Source of the DNA: Clostridiales bacterium | GTDB lineage: Bacteria > Bacillota > Clostridia > Oscillospirales > CAG-272 | DNA length: 52,740 bases | Assembly (NCBI GenBank): GCA_016281775.1 | Contig: JAEEJH010000061.1 | Location: 1 to 52,740, forward strand | Direction of reading: 5' to 3' | Shown: in pieces, positions 33,579 through 42,159 of the stretch | How the letters are laid out: each line of letters opens with the position of its first letter | Numbering within the stretch: position 1 is the stretch's first letter | Position numbers and translations under genes: made by a program | The notes under the pieces: generated by a model | Told to the model about the DNA's origin: nothing | The model's database searches: none | The model's input: only the letters and a program-made list of their open reading frames with translations

Positions 33579-34610
33579 TCAGTTTCCTTTCAGTCTCGCG
33601 CAGAGAATATTTTCATAGAGTTTGCCGTCGTTCGTAAAGTAGTTGTATGACCGGCAGCCGCCGGCGCATATGTCGCCGTATTCGCATCCGGCGCATTTGC
33701 CGGTCAGCATCGACGGCTTGAATTTTCTGTTGTACGCAAACGAGTTTTCGTCTTCCCAGATATCCCGCAGGGAACGCTGTCTCAAATTCCCTTCGATGAA
33801 CCGTTCGTCGTACATCGATTCGCACCCTCTGACGTTGCCGACGCTGTCTATGCCTACCGTCGTCAGCCCCGCCGAGCATCCGTCGAAGTAAGCGCCGGCT
33901 CTGCCGCGCAGATACGGCTCGTTTTCGGTAAAATATCCGATGTTGTCGGCGATACCGACCGCGAAAGGCGCCGTCGGAAGTACGCTTTCGACAAATTTTA
34001 TCACGTAATTTGCGTCTATTTTAACGTCGAGCGCGTTCTTTTTCGCGTTGCCCATGGGCGAGCACGCCTGTATCTGCCAGGCGAAAATGCCGTAGTTTTT
34101 GAGCGTTTCATAGAATTCCGGCAGGGTCTTGTAATTGTCGGCTCTCAAGGCGCTTATTACCGAAGCCGGTATACCGTTGTCGAGCACCGTCTGCAGCGCC
34201 GCGAAAGCGCGTTTATAACTGCCCTTTTGACGGAACGCGTCGTGTATACTCTCCGGCCCGTCGATCGACACGGCTACCGATTCGATTCGGCACGACTTCA
34301 GCGCGCTCATTATTTCATCGGTAAGCGTAAAGCCGTTTGTTATTATGCAGACCGCTATGCCGCGGTCGGTCAGCGCGCGGACTACGGTCTCCCAGTCCTT
34401 ACGCATGAACACCTCGCCGCCGATAAGCGAAACGCGGCGGCACCCGAGCTCACGCAGCTGTTCTGCCGCGCTTATACATTCCTCGGTCGAGAGCTCGTTT
34501 TCTCTCGCTTTGCCTCCGCACGAGCCGCAGTACGCGCAGCGAAAACAGCAGGCGAGCGTTATCTCCCATACGGCGCTTCTTAAGCGGTACGGACATTTTT
34601 TCTTTATCAT
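33579..34610 (-). CDS. Radical SAM/SPASM enzyme, possible peptide maturase
   Basis: This 343-residue protein has the radical SAM CxxxCxxC motif at C21, C25 and C28 (CCFRCAYC) and a C-terminal SPASM-type region. That region has Cys residues in DGCSAG, RGCESMYD and KCAGCEYGDICAGGC for auxiliary iron-sulfur clusters. SPASM enzymes often modify ribosomal peptides by making thioether, C-C or other crosslinks. ATG 34610 is chosen because it overlaps the stop of the VYAGP gene (ATGA) and has GGAG upstream; the frame is open to 34628 without an SD. Tight coupling makes the VYAGP protein the obvious substrate candidate. Confidence 0.88.
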   Translation of the reverse strand: MIKKKCPYRLRSAVWEITLACCFRCAYCGSCGGKARENELSTEECISAAEQLRELGCRRVSLIGGEVFMRKDWETVVRALTDRGIAVCIITNGFTLTDEIMSALKSCRIESVAVSIDGPESIHDAFRQKGSYKRAFAALQTVLDNGIPASVISALRADNYKTLPEFYETLKNYGIFAWQIQACSPMGNAKKNALDVKIDANYVIKFVESVLPTAPFAVGIADNIGYFTENEPYLRGRAGAYFDGCSAGLTTVGIDSVGNVRGCESMYDERFIEGNLRQRSLRDIWEDENSFAYNRKFKPSMLTGKCAGCEYGDICAGGCRSYNYFTNDGKLYENILCARLKGN

Positions 34611-35014
34611 TTCAGCTTTGCTCCGCATTTTTTGCAGACTTCGGCGTCCGTATCGTTATCCTCTCCGCAATGATCGCACATGACGAGAGGCTTTACGTCA
34701 TCATCGTTTCCGGTCTTTTCGGGAGCGGCGTAAACGAGTTTTATCGGTCGCTCCGGGCGCCTGTCCATCTGATCGGGACCGGCGTAAACGGCTTCAAAGA
34801 CCTGCCTCTTATTCTTTTTCATACGTCCGGGACCGGCGTAAACACACTTGAACGCCGGTTTTTTTAACTTGCTTTCCGAAACGCGCGGAGCCGCTTTGAC
34901 GGGCTCGTCCGGTTCGTCGGGCTCGGGACCCGCGTAAACGTCTATCGGATCGTCTTCGGTGTCTATTTTGTTTTTCGGATATTTTCTGCCGAAAAGCTTT
35001 TTGAATATTTTCAT
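34607..35014 (-). CDS. VYAGP-repeat protein, candidate RiPP precursor
   Basis: This 135-residue protein has four repeats of a VYAGP motif: DVYAGP (25-30), CVYAGP (57-62), AVYAGP (75-80) and LVYAAP (93-98). The last three are spaced exactly 18 residues apart and share an F/I-[KE]-x lead. The linkers are charged, Pro-rich and variable. The protein ends in a zinc ribbon (CDHC...CKKC, 113-130). It has an AAGGAGA SD, starts 10 bases after rnhA, and overlaps the radical SAM gene by 4 bases. No secretion signal is visible. The repeated aromatic core next to a SPASM enzyme suggests a multi-core modified peptide; this is inference, and I recall no named class with this motif. Confidence 0.8.
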   Translation of the reverse strand: MKIFKKLFGRKYPKNKIDTEDDPIDVYAGPEPDEPDEPVKAAPRVSESKLKKPAFKCVYAGPGRMKKNKRQVFEAVYAGPDQMDRRPERPIKLVYAAPEKTGNDDDVKPLVMCDHCGEDNDTDAEVCKKCGAKLK

Positions 35015-35024
35015 GCCGTTCTCC

Positions 35025-35465
35025 TTACACCGCGTATTTTTCGGCCTGCTCTTTTGCAAGCGCGTCGCATCTTTCGTTATATTCGTGACCTGCGTGGCCC
35101 TTTATCCAGTCGTACGTTATCTTATGATCCTTTATCGCTTCGAGCAGTCTTTCCCAGAGCTCGGGGTTAAGCGCCGGCGATCTGTCGGCTCTTTTCCAAC
35201 CGTTCTGCCGCCACGACAGAGCCCAGCCTTTTGACAGACCGTCGATGACGTATTTCGAATCCGAGCAGAAATACACCTCGCACGGACGTTTGAGCGCCTC
35301 GAACGCGCTTATCGCGCCGAGCAGTTCCATTCTGTTGTTCGTCGTTTCAGCCTCGCCGCCCGACAGCACCTTCTCTTTGCCGCGGCATACGAGTATCGCC
35401 GCCCAGCCGCCGGGTCCCGGATTGCCGAGGCACGAACCGTCTGTATATATATTTACTTTATCCAT
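35025..35465 (-). CDS. rnhA: Ribonuclease HI
   Basis: This 146-residue enzyme degrades RNA in RNA-DNA hybrids. The catalytic carboxylates are visible in [11 protein letters not shown], the Glu in [15 protein letters not shown] and the C-terminal NERCDALA. The start at 35465 has GGAG seven bases upstream. It is the first gene of the transcript that continues through the VYAGP, radical SAM and oxidoreductase genes. Confidence 0.95.
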   Translation of the reverse strand: MDKVNIYTDGSCLGNPGPGGWAAILVCRGKEKVLSGGEAETTNNRMELLGAISAFEALKRPCEVYFCSDSKYVIDGLSKGWALSWRQNGWKRADRSPALNPELWERLLEAIKDHKITYDWIKGHAGHEYNERCDALAKEQAEKYAV

Positions 35466-35489
35466 AATGACTCCGCTGACTTTTTTATA

Positions 35490-35518
35490 ATTATATAACA
35501 CGCAAAGTCAAAAGTCAA
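35490..35518 (-). promoter_or_regulatory. Promoter of the rnhA-VYAGP-radical SAM operon
   Basis: On the minus strand: TTGACT (35518-35513), 17 bp, TATAAT (35495-35490). Transcription would start about 18 bases before the rnhA ATG. Confidence 0.75.
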
Positions 35519-35619
35519 TACGGCAAAGCTTCAAATAAACGACAAATTTCGCGTTTATCTTGACAAAAAAGAGATTTTGTGATAAATATAATACAGCAAA
35601 TTCTTTTCGGGTGACGACG

Positions 35620-37557
35620 ATGAAAAACGAAAAAATCATAAAAATACTGGCGTATACAGCGCTTTGCGCGCTTCTGCCGTCGGTGTTCGGTACGAAGGCG
35701 AACGCCGCGGCGTTTGATTACGGAGCGCTCACCGCCGCGAAATACGTCAGAACCGAGAGCCGGCGGACTTACGTAGACGCGACGATGAGGCAGTATATAG
35801 AAGACAGCGCGAAGCTGCAGAGCGTGCTCAAAAGCGGCAAGGCGGTCGTATTCTTATTTGAAGGCGGCAGCGACAACACGGTCGAAACGCCCGATTACGC
35901 CAAGACGAGAAGAGATCACGCGGTCATACTCACGGTCAAAAACGTCGGCGGCGCGCCTCAGGTCGTATACGGTTACGGCTCGTGCTCCACTTTGCCGGAC
36001 GATTTTCTGAATTATTCCTACAAAACCACGACCGCCGTTTCGGGCGGTTCGTACACGACCGGACCCGCGGCTCTGCTCGACGGTATATACGGACTGAAAA
36101 CTGTCAATCACAGCTCTCTCGGCTGTTCGTTCGATACGATGGGCGGTTCGGGTTACGATCCGGTAAGATCGGTATATCTGCGAAGCGGCGGTAAATACGT
36201 AATCGGCGCGTCGTCAGGTATATTCATACATATCAAAACGTCGAACCATACGACGACGGGCGGCAGTCCGTGGTCGACGGGATGCCTGACCGTCTTCACC
36301 TCCGACAGAAACACATATAATAATTTCGCAAAAAGCGTTACGGACGTTCAGATCCGCGACAATAAATTCGTAAGCACCGGCGTTTCCGTCGGCTGCGTCG
36401 TCGTCAACAGACAGCTCTACCGCGAACAGTTATATAAACTTTACAAATGCGACGACGCCGTGAACGCTCTGCTCGCCGGCTCCGACGCATACCCCGTCTG
36501 CGATCACGACGAAGCGTATAAAACCGAAGGCAGATGCGGCAAATGCGGCGGTTATCTGCGCAATAAAGATAACGACGCGGACTGCAGGATAGGCGCGTAC
36601 TCGGTATCCGGCGCGGCAGTTATCAGATCTTACCCGTACGATATATCCGAAGAAGTCAAAACGGCGGACGGCACGGTCGAGGTGACCGGCGCGGTCGTAA
36701 ACGGTCTCGGTCAGACGTGGTACAAAACGGCGGACGGATATATCAAAACGGACGGGCTGCGATTCGAAGCTGCCGCGGAATCGGAACTACAGATAAAACC
36801 GAAAAACACGGCGTATACGGTAAGTCTCGGTAAAGCGTGCGATATCGCGGGCGCCGTGTCGTCAAATTACAGGCTCACGCGCGTTACGGCTTCGCTTGAC
36901 GGCGAACTTTACGCGGATATTAAACCGAATTCGAAAACGCTCGATATGGGCGACGCGTCGAAGGGGCAGATCAACGGTTTTGAAGCCGCGAAATTAAGTC
37001 TCGGCGCTCATAAAATAACCGTTACCGCCGAAGACGAGAGCGGAAACAAGGCTCAATGCGAAATAACGCTGAACGTAACGACGACGTACGATATCGAATA
37101 CGACGCGAACGGAGGCAGCGGCGCGCCGTGGTCGGCGAAGAAAAAATACGGTACCGACTATATAATAAGCCGGACTGTACCGAAGCGTCAGGGCTATGAT
37201 TTCAAAGGCTGGTCGGAAGATAAAAACGCCGCCGAGCCTGAGTATCTGCCGGGAGACAAATTTACATTAGATAAGAACGCGAAGCTCTACGCCGTATGGG
37301 AAGAGGGCGCCGAGACCGAACCGGCGGCAACACAGGCAGAGACCGAAAAGCAGACGGAGCCCGTAACGGCGAAACAAACCGAACCGCAAACGGAGATGCA
37401 GACAAAACCGCCCGTCACGCAGACCGAAGCCGTGACGGAGCCTTCAGATGAAGACGAAAACGGCGTAAATATCGTTCTCATCATCGTGATAATCGCCGTA
37501 TCCGCCGCCGTGTCGGCGGGAGTCGTACTCGTGATAAGAAGCAGAAAACGCGCGTGA
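35620..37557 (+). CDS. Surface protein with L,D-transpeptidase-like domain, InlB-type repeat and C-terminal membrane anchor
   Basis: This 645-residue protein has a signal peptide (1-30, ending ANAA). A domain with H204, H210 and S219-T-G-C222 resembles the HxxxxSxGC catalytic pattern of YkuD/L,D-transpeptidases. It is followed by a CxxC pair (RCGKCGG), an SH3-like region, an Ig-like region, one Listeria-Bacteroides (InlB B) repeat (YDIEYDANGGSGAPW...LYAVWEEG), a Thr/Glu/Pro-rich stalk and a C-terminal helix with an RSRKRA tail. There is no LPXTG, so it is membrane-held rather than sorted. Start: ATG 35620 gives the signal peptide. The assignment to L,D-transpeptidases is tentative. Confidence 0.8.
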   Translation: MKNEKIIKILAYTALCALLPSVFGTKANAAAFDYGALTAAKYVRTESRRTYVDATMRQYIEDSAKLQSVLKSGKAVVFLFEGGSDNTVETPDYAKTRRDHAVILTVKNVGGAPQVVYGYGSCSTLPDDFLNYSYKTTTAVSGGSYTTGPAALLDGIYGLKTVNHSSLGCSFDTMGGSGYDPVRSVYLRSGGKYVIGASSGIFIHIKTSNHTTTGGSPWSTGCLTVFTSDRNTYNNFAKSVTDVQIRDNKFVSTGVSVGCVVVNRQLYREQLYKLYKCDDAVNALLAGSDAYPVCDHDEAYKTEGRCGKCGGYLRNKDNDADCRIGAYSVSGAAVIRSYPYDISEEVKTADGTVEVTGAVVNGLGQTWYKTADGYIKTDGLRFEAAAESELQIKPKNTAYTVSLGKACDIAGAVSSNYRLTRVTASLDGELYADIKPNSKTLDMGDASKGQINGFEAAKLSLGAHKITVTAEDESGNKAQCEITLNVTTTYDIEYDANGGSGAPWSAKKKYGTDYIISRTVPKRQGYDFKGWSEDKNAAEPEYLPGDKFTLDKNAKLYAVWEEGAETEPAATQAETEKQTEPVTAKQTEPQTEMQTKPPVTQTEAVTEPSDEDENGVNIVLIIVIIAVSAAVSAGVVLVIRSRKRA

Positions 37558-37602
37558 TACGCGTTTATTACGGGCAAATACAAAATTATTCAAAAAAAAT
37601 AC

Positions 37603-37631
37603 TTGATTAACGTTGATTCTTGATGTATATT
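37603..37631 (+). promoter_or_regulatory. Likely promoter of ackA
   Basis: TTGATT (37603-37608), 17 bp, TATATT (37626-37631). A second TTGATT at 37613 offers an alternative. The SD AGGAGA is at 37673-37678. Confidence 0.6.
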
Positions 37632-37683
37632 ATTATAGATTGATAAATTTACGGGCAGTAAATCTGCCGGACAGGAGATAATA

Positions 37684-38919
37684 ATGAACGTACTCGTTGT
37701 AAACGCCGGTTCGTCAAGCCTTAAATATCAGCTTTTCGATACCGAAGCAGACAAAGTTTTGGCAAAAGGCATCTGCGAACGCATAGGCACTCACACGCCG
37801 AAAGGCATCGGCGCCGAAGGCAGAATAGAACATCGCAAAGGCGACAGCCCGAAGGTAGTCAAAGATATTCCGATGCCCAACCACGCGGTCGCCACGCAGA
37901 TACTCGTCGACACGCTCACCGACCCCGAGCTCGGCGTCATCAAAGACATGAGTGAGATCGAAGCCGTCGGTCACCGCATAGTTCACGGCGGTCCGTACTT
38001 CTTCGAGAGCGTGCTTATCACGCCCGACGCTCTTGCGAAACTCGAAAAATGCGTAGACTTCGCGCCGCTCCACACCGTACCTCACCTTATGGGTATCAAA
38101 GGCTGTACCGAAGTCATGCCGAACGTGCCTCAGGTACTCGTATTCGACACCGCTTTCCATCAGACCATGCCCGAAGAGGCCTATACCTATCCGCTTCCTT
38201 ATGAGCTTTGTGAAAAATACAAGATCCGCCGCTACGGCGCGCACGGCACCTCGCACCGCTTCGTCTCCGGCGAGATGATAAAAATAATGGGCGGCAAAGC
38301 CGAAGGCACGAAGATCGTCACCTGTCACCTCGGCAACGGTTCTTCGATATCCGCAGTAAAAGACGGCAAGATCCTCGACACGAGCATGGGCCTCACCCCG
38401 CTCGACGGCCTTATGATGGGCACGCGCTGCGGCGCGATCGACCCCGCGATCGTTCCGTTCGTCATGGAGAGAGAGGGCTACACCCCCGCCGAAATGAACG
38501 AGATAATGAATAAAAAGAGCGGCTTCCTCGGCGTATCGGGCATCTCGTCCGACAGCCGCGACATTGAAAAAGCCGCCGCGGAAGGCAACCCGAGAGCTCA
38601 GCTCGTAACGAAGATCACCGCTTACCAGATCAAGAAGTTCATCGGCGCTTACACTGCCGCTATGGACGGCATCGACGCTCTCGTCTTCACCGCCGGCCTC
38701 GGCGAGAACAACCCCGACCTGCGCGAGCGCGTATGCGAAGGGCTGACGTACCTCGGCATAAAGATCGACAAAGAGCTGAACGCCGTATCGCATCACCAGC
38801 CGAATATCGTAAAACTGTCGACAGACGATTCGAAAGTTCTCGTTTACCTTATCCCGACGAATGAAGAGAAGGTCATCGCTCAGGATACCGAACGTCTTGC
38901 AAAAGAAGCGAGAAAATAA
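37684..38919 (+). CDS. ackA: Acetate kinase
   Basis: This enzyme makes ATP from acetyl phosphate and ADP in fermentation. The 411-residue protein has NAGSSSLKYQLF at its start, then HRIVHGG, RRYGAHGTSHRFV, CHLGNGSS and FTAGLGENN. The length is normal. The SD AGGAGA is clear. No phosphotransacetylase gene is adjacent. The codon use is markedly more biased than in its neighbours (few ATA), consistent with high expression. Confidence 0.96.
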   Translation: MNVLVVNAGSSSLKYQLFDTEADKVLAKGICERIGTHTPKGIGAEGRIEHRKGDSPKVVKDIPMPNHAVATQILVDTLTDPELGVIKDMSEIEAVGHRIVHGGPYFFESVLITPDALAKLEKCVDFAPLHTVPHLMGIKGCTEVMPNVPQVLVFDTAFHQTMPEEAYTYPLPYELCEKYKIRRYGAHGTSHRFVSGEMIKIMGGKAEGTKIVTCHLGNGSSISAVKDGKILDTSMGLTPLDGLMMGTRCGAIDPAIVPFVMEREGYTPAEMNEIMNKKSGFLGVSGISSDSRDIEKAAAEGNPRAQLVTKITAYQIKKFIGAYTAAMDGIDALVFTAGLGENNPDLRERVCEGLTYLGIKIDKELNAVSHHQPNIVKLSTDDSKVLVYLIPTNEEKVIAQDTERLAKEARK

Positions 38920-38940
38920 ACCGTAACAAAAAAATAAAGT

Positions 38941-38979
38941 CCCTCATATCATACATCAGTATGATACGGGGGATTTTTT
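38941..38979 (+). terminator. ackA terminator-like hairpin overlapping the next SD
   Basis: CCCTCATATCATAC pairs imperfectly with GTATGATACGGGG around an ATCA loop and is followed by ATTTTTT. The GGGGGA on its 3' side is also the only SD of the next gene (ATG 38980). Confidence 0.65.
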
Positions 38980-40041
38980 ATGGCGTACGGTAAAAAGTAT
39001 TTCGCCGCCGCGAATACCGCGGACGGCTTCGAGAGTTATTTTCCGGATATTTTCGCACCCGAAAAGCTGTCGCGGCTCTATATAATCAAGGGCGGTCCGG
39101 GCACTGGCAAATCGACGATGATGAAACAGGTCGCCGACGAAGCGGTAAAACGCGGATACGCTCCCGAGCTATATTACTGCTCGTCCGATCCCGATTCGCT
39201 CGACGGCGTGCTGATACCGGAACTTTCGGCGGCTATCGTCGACGGAACGGCGCCTCACTTGACCGACCCGAAGTATCCGGGCGCGGTCGACGTGATACTC
39301 GATTTCGGCGCGTATTTCGACCGGCGGAAACTGCGGGAGCGAAGAGAAGAGATAATAAGCCTCTGCAGAAAGAATTCGGAACAGTATAAAAAAGCGATGG
39401 CGTATTATTCTCACGCCGCGGCCGCCGCACGCGAAGCGGCGGAGATATGCGCCGCCTGCGTCGATTTTGAAAAACTGAGCAAAACGGCGAAAAGAACGGC
39501 CGACAGGATCGCGTACGGCGCCGGCGCCGCGAAACACAGACAGATCACGGCGTTTTCGACCCGCGGCGCGGTGCGGCTCGATACGTTTGAAAGAGAAGCC
39601 GAAAAGCGCATAGCCGTATGCGAAAGCCGGTATGAAGGCGCGTCGTTTATCGGCGCCGTCTGCGCGGAGCTTGCTTTAAAAGGCGTATCGTACGAATATA
39701 ACGTAATGAACGTCATGCCTGAGCGGTACGACGCGGTATACGTTCCGGGGACGAAAACGCTTATCGAACTTGCCGGCAAGCCGGACAAAATAACGAAACA
39801 GAAGTACGATAAGATGATCAACGCCGGCCGCTTCACCGACAAAAAGCGACTGGCGGAATCAAAAACCAAGCTCGGAATGTTGAAAAAGCTCGAAATTTCG
39901 TTTTACTGCGAAGCGGCGGCGGCAATGAGAGCCGCGGGCGAGCTGCACGATAAGATCGAGGCGATATACAAAAACGCCGTCGACTTCGACGGCGTAAGAG
40001 AGCTTATGAGCAGAGTAATAAAAGAGATATTCGAGGATTAA
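38980..40041 (+). CDS. P-loop ATPase-like protein (PRK06851 type)
   Basis: This 353-residue protein has a Walker A GGPGTGKST (residues about 38-46) and the segments YYCSSDPDSLDGVLIPEL and IVDGTAPH, which are typical of a Bacillota/Clostridia ATPase-like family of unknown role (PRK06851, from memory). It ends in convergent overlap of stop codons with murC. Its SD lies inside the hairpin that follows ackA. Confidence 0.8.
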   Translation: MAYGKKYFAAANTADGFESYFPDIFAPEKLSRLYIIKGGPGTGKSTMMKQVADEAVKRGYAPELYYCSSDPDSLDGVLIPELSAAIVDGTAPHLTDPKYPGAVDVILDFGAYFDRRKLRERREEIISLCRKNSEQYKKAMAYYSHAAAAAREAAEICAACVDFEKLSKTAKRTADRIAYGAGAAKHRQITAFSTRGAVRLDTFEREAEKRIAVCESRYEGASFIGAVCAELALKGVSYEYNVMNVMPERYDAVYVPGTKTLIELAGKPDKITKQKYDKMINAGRFTDKKRLAESKTKLGMLKKLEISFYCEAAAAMRAAGELHDKIEAIYKNAVDFDGVRELMSRVIKEIFED

Positions 40042-41411
40042 AAACGCGAAAATATTTTCACTATATCTCCGGCGCCCATTATAACGGCGCCGTCGTCTTT
40101 TCTGAGCACGCTTTTAAGGTAAGCCGCGACCTCATCGAGGCCGCCTTTGTACGTGCCGTTCGGTACGTCAACCGCGAGCTTCTGCGCGGACATACCGAGC
40201 GTATCGGTCTCGCGCGCGGCGTAGATATCGCAGAATATCACCTCGTCGCAGTCTTTGAAAGAAGTGAGGAATTCACCGTAAAAATCGCGCGTTCTCGAAT
40301 AGGTGTGCGGCTGATAAGCGACGTACAATCTGCCTTTCACGCGCTGTCTTGCGACGGAAAGAGTCGCTTTTATCTCGTCGGGGTGATGTGCGTAGTCGTC
40401 GAAAATATCCGCGCCGTTATATGTGAGTTTATACTCGAATCTGCGGGATACTCCGGTAAACGACGAAATGCCCTCGGCGGCTTTTTCGGGGTCGGCGCCG
40501 ATCATGACGCAGACCGCCGCGCAGCACAGGGCGTTGCAGACGTTATGCATACCGCCGACGGATAAAGACAGATGCATATACGGCGAGCCTTTGTATATCA
40601 CGTCAAATTCAGCGTATGAATCTTTGAATACGAGGTTCGCCGCCGTTACGTCGGCAGGGTGCCTGACGGCGCAGGTGATCAGCCTGCCCGTATAACCCTC
40701 CGCGGCTTTTTCCGCCCCGGGCGAGTCGATATTTACGACGGCAGAGGGAGACTGCGAAATGTATTTTTTAAATGATTCTATATATCTTTCTTTAGTCTTG
40801 AAATAGTCCGCGTGGTCGAATTCGGCGTTCAGCACTACCGCGACCGACGGGAAAAACGAGAGAAAAGAATCCGTATATTCGCACGCTTCAAAGCATATGC
40901 AGTCCTTTTTGCCGCGTTTGTAAGGCGAGCCGTATTTCGGCATGACGGCGCCGTTGAGCACCGCCGGATCGAGGCCCGCCGAGGTCAGCGCTTCGCCGAG
41001 CATCGCCGTCGAGGTGGATTTGCCGTGCGTGCCGGCGACGCCTATCGAGACTTTGTAAAACGTCGCGGCGTAACCGAGATAATCGGCGCGGCGGATAAGA
41101 TAAAAACCGTTATCCTGCGCGTATTTGTATTCCGGATTGTCTTCATGTATCGCGGCGTTATAGACGAAGACCGTGAAGCCGGCGCAGTTTTTCGCGTCAT
41201 GCCCCTCGTAGACCGTTATGCCCTCCGCCTGAAGGGTGTCGGTTATCGCGGAAAGCGTTCTGTCGCTGCCCGCAGTCTTATATCCTGCCTTATACGATAT
41301 CTCGGCGAGGCTCGACATGCTCACCCCGCCTATACCTATAAAATATACGTTCTGTTCTTTCTGCAGTATCCGACCGAGTTTTTCGGGAGAACAGTATGTG
41401 AAATTTTCCAT
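40038..41411 (-). CDS. murC: UDP-N-acetylmuramate--L-alanine ligase
   Basis: MurC adds L-Ala to UDP-MurNAc, the first step of the peptidoglycan stem. The 457-residue protein has the N-terminal Rossmann loop YFIGIGGVSMSSLA, the ATP loop VAGTHGKSTST and the C-terminal segment DDYAHHPDEI. The frame opens with GTG 41423, but ATG 41411 has AGGTGAGG just upstream and gives the usual N-terminus. It lies 8 bases after the glycosyltransferase gene. Confidence 0.94.
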   Translation of the reverse strand: MENFTYCSPEKLGRILQKEQNVYFIGIGGVSMSSLAEISYKAGYKTAGSDRTLSAITDTLQAEGITVYEGHDAKNCAGFTVFVYNAAIHEDNPEYKYAQDNGFYLIRRADYLGYAATFYKVSIGVAGTHGKSTSTAMLGEALTSAGLDPAVLNGAVMPKYGSPYKRGKKDCICFEACEYTDSFLSFFPSVAVVLNAEFDHADYFKTKERYIESFKKYISQSPSAVVNIDSPGAEKAAEGYTGRLITCAVRHPADVTAANLVFKDSYAEFDVIYKGSPYMHLSLSVGGMHNVCNALCCAAVCVMIGADPEKAAEGISSFTGVSRRFEYKLTYNGADIFDDYAHHPDEIKATLSVARQRVKGRLYVAYQPHTYSRTRDFYGEFLTSFKDCDEVIFCDIYAARETDTLGMSAQKLAVDVPNGTYKGGLDEVAAYLKSVLRKDDGAVIMGAGDIVKIFSRF

Positions 41412-41419
41412 TCCGCGCC

Positions 41420-42148
41420 TCACCTGAGCTTCAAACGTTTCGCTTTTACGCGTTTTTTGATCTTTATCACGTCGCGGATCATTTTTACGGCGTCGGACAT
41501 GACGTGTACCTTCGATTCGCGGTGATTTATGATCTTGACGGGCATCTCGCCTATTTTATAACCGAACGCCTGCGCGAGCATTATAACCTCAAAGTCGAAA
41601 GCGAAACCGTCGGTCTCGCACTCTGAAAAGATGTTCCGCGCCGCCTCTCCCCGAAAGCCTTTTATGCCGCACTGCGAGTCGGAAAGTTTAAAACCGCCGA
41701 TCAGGCCGAGTATTTTTATATAGGTTTTCGACGCGAGTTTTCTTATAAAGGTATAACCCTCGTATCCGTCGCCGGACAGGTTTCTCGAACCGACGACCAT
41801 ATCCTCGTCGGGATCGGCGCTGAGATGCTCGACCGCTCTGCCGACAGCGTCGACGCCGAAAGCTATATCGCAGTCGGTGAAAACGACGACGTCGCCGGTC
41901 GAAGCGAGCACTCCCGTGCGCACCGCGCAGCCCTTGCCGCGGTTTTGTTCATAGCCGACGAGCTTTACGCGGGGATCTTTTTCTGCGTAAGCGGCGACGG
42001 TATCGCCGCAGTCGTCCTTCGAGCCGTCGTTTGAGAAGATCAGTTCGTAATCTTCGTAATTCGAACTCAAATAATCGTTGAATTGCTGAACCGACGATCC
42101 GATTATGCTCGATTCGTTATACATCGGTATTATGACTGACAGTTTCAT
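41420..42148 (-). CDS. Family 2 glycosyltransferase (DPM1/polyprenyl-phosphate type)
   Basis: This 242-residue GT-A fold protein has LSVIIPMYNESSIIG, SNDGSKDD, ENRGKGCAVRTG-like sequence and VVFTDCDIAFGVD (a DxD-like site). It resembles dolichyl/undecaprenyl-phosphate sugar transferases but has no C-terminal membrane helices. It probably loads a sugar onto a lipid carrier for envelope glycans. It lies between sortase B and murC, with all three on one strand at short spacing. Confidence 0.88.
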   Translation of the reverse strand: MKLSVIIPMYNESSIIGSSVQQFNDYLSSNYEDYELIFSNDGSKDDCGDTVAAYAEKDPRVKLVGYEQNRGKGCAVRTGVLASTGDVVVFTDCDIAFGVDAVGRAVEHLSADPDEDMVVGSRNLSGDGYEGYTFIRKLASKTYIKILGLIGGFKLSDSQCGIKGFRGEAARNIFSECETDGFAFDFEVIMLAQAFGYKIGEMPVKIINHRESKVHVMSDAVKMIRDVIKIKKRVKAKRLKLR

Positions 42149-42159
42149 TACATTATCCT

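Noticed and set aside
37310-37450. Thr/Glu/Pro repeats as a second peptide-core array
   Set aside because: This is a typical low-complexity surface stalk, like those in the proteins at 87-2922, with no maturase nearby.
37714-38796. 360-residue frame opposite ackA
   Set aside because: It is a shadow frame caused by the codon bias of the highly expressed acetate kinase gene.
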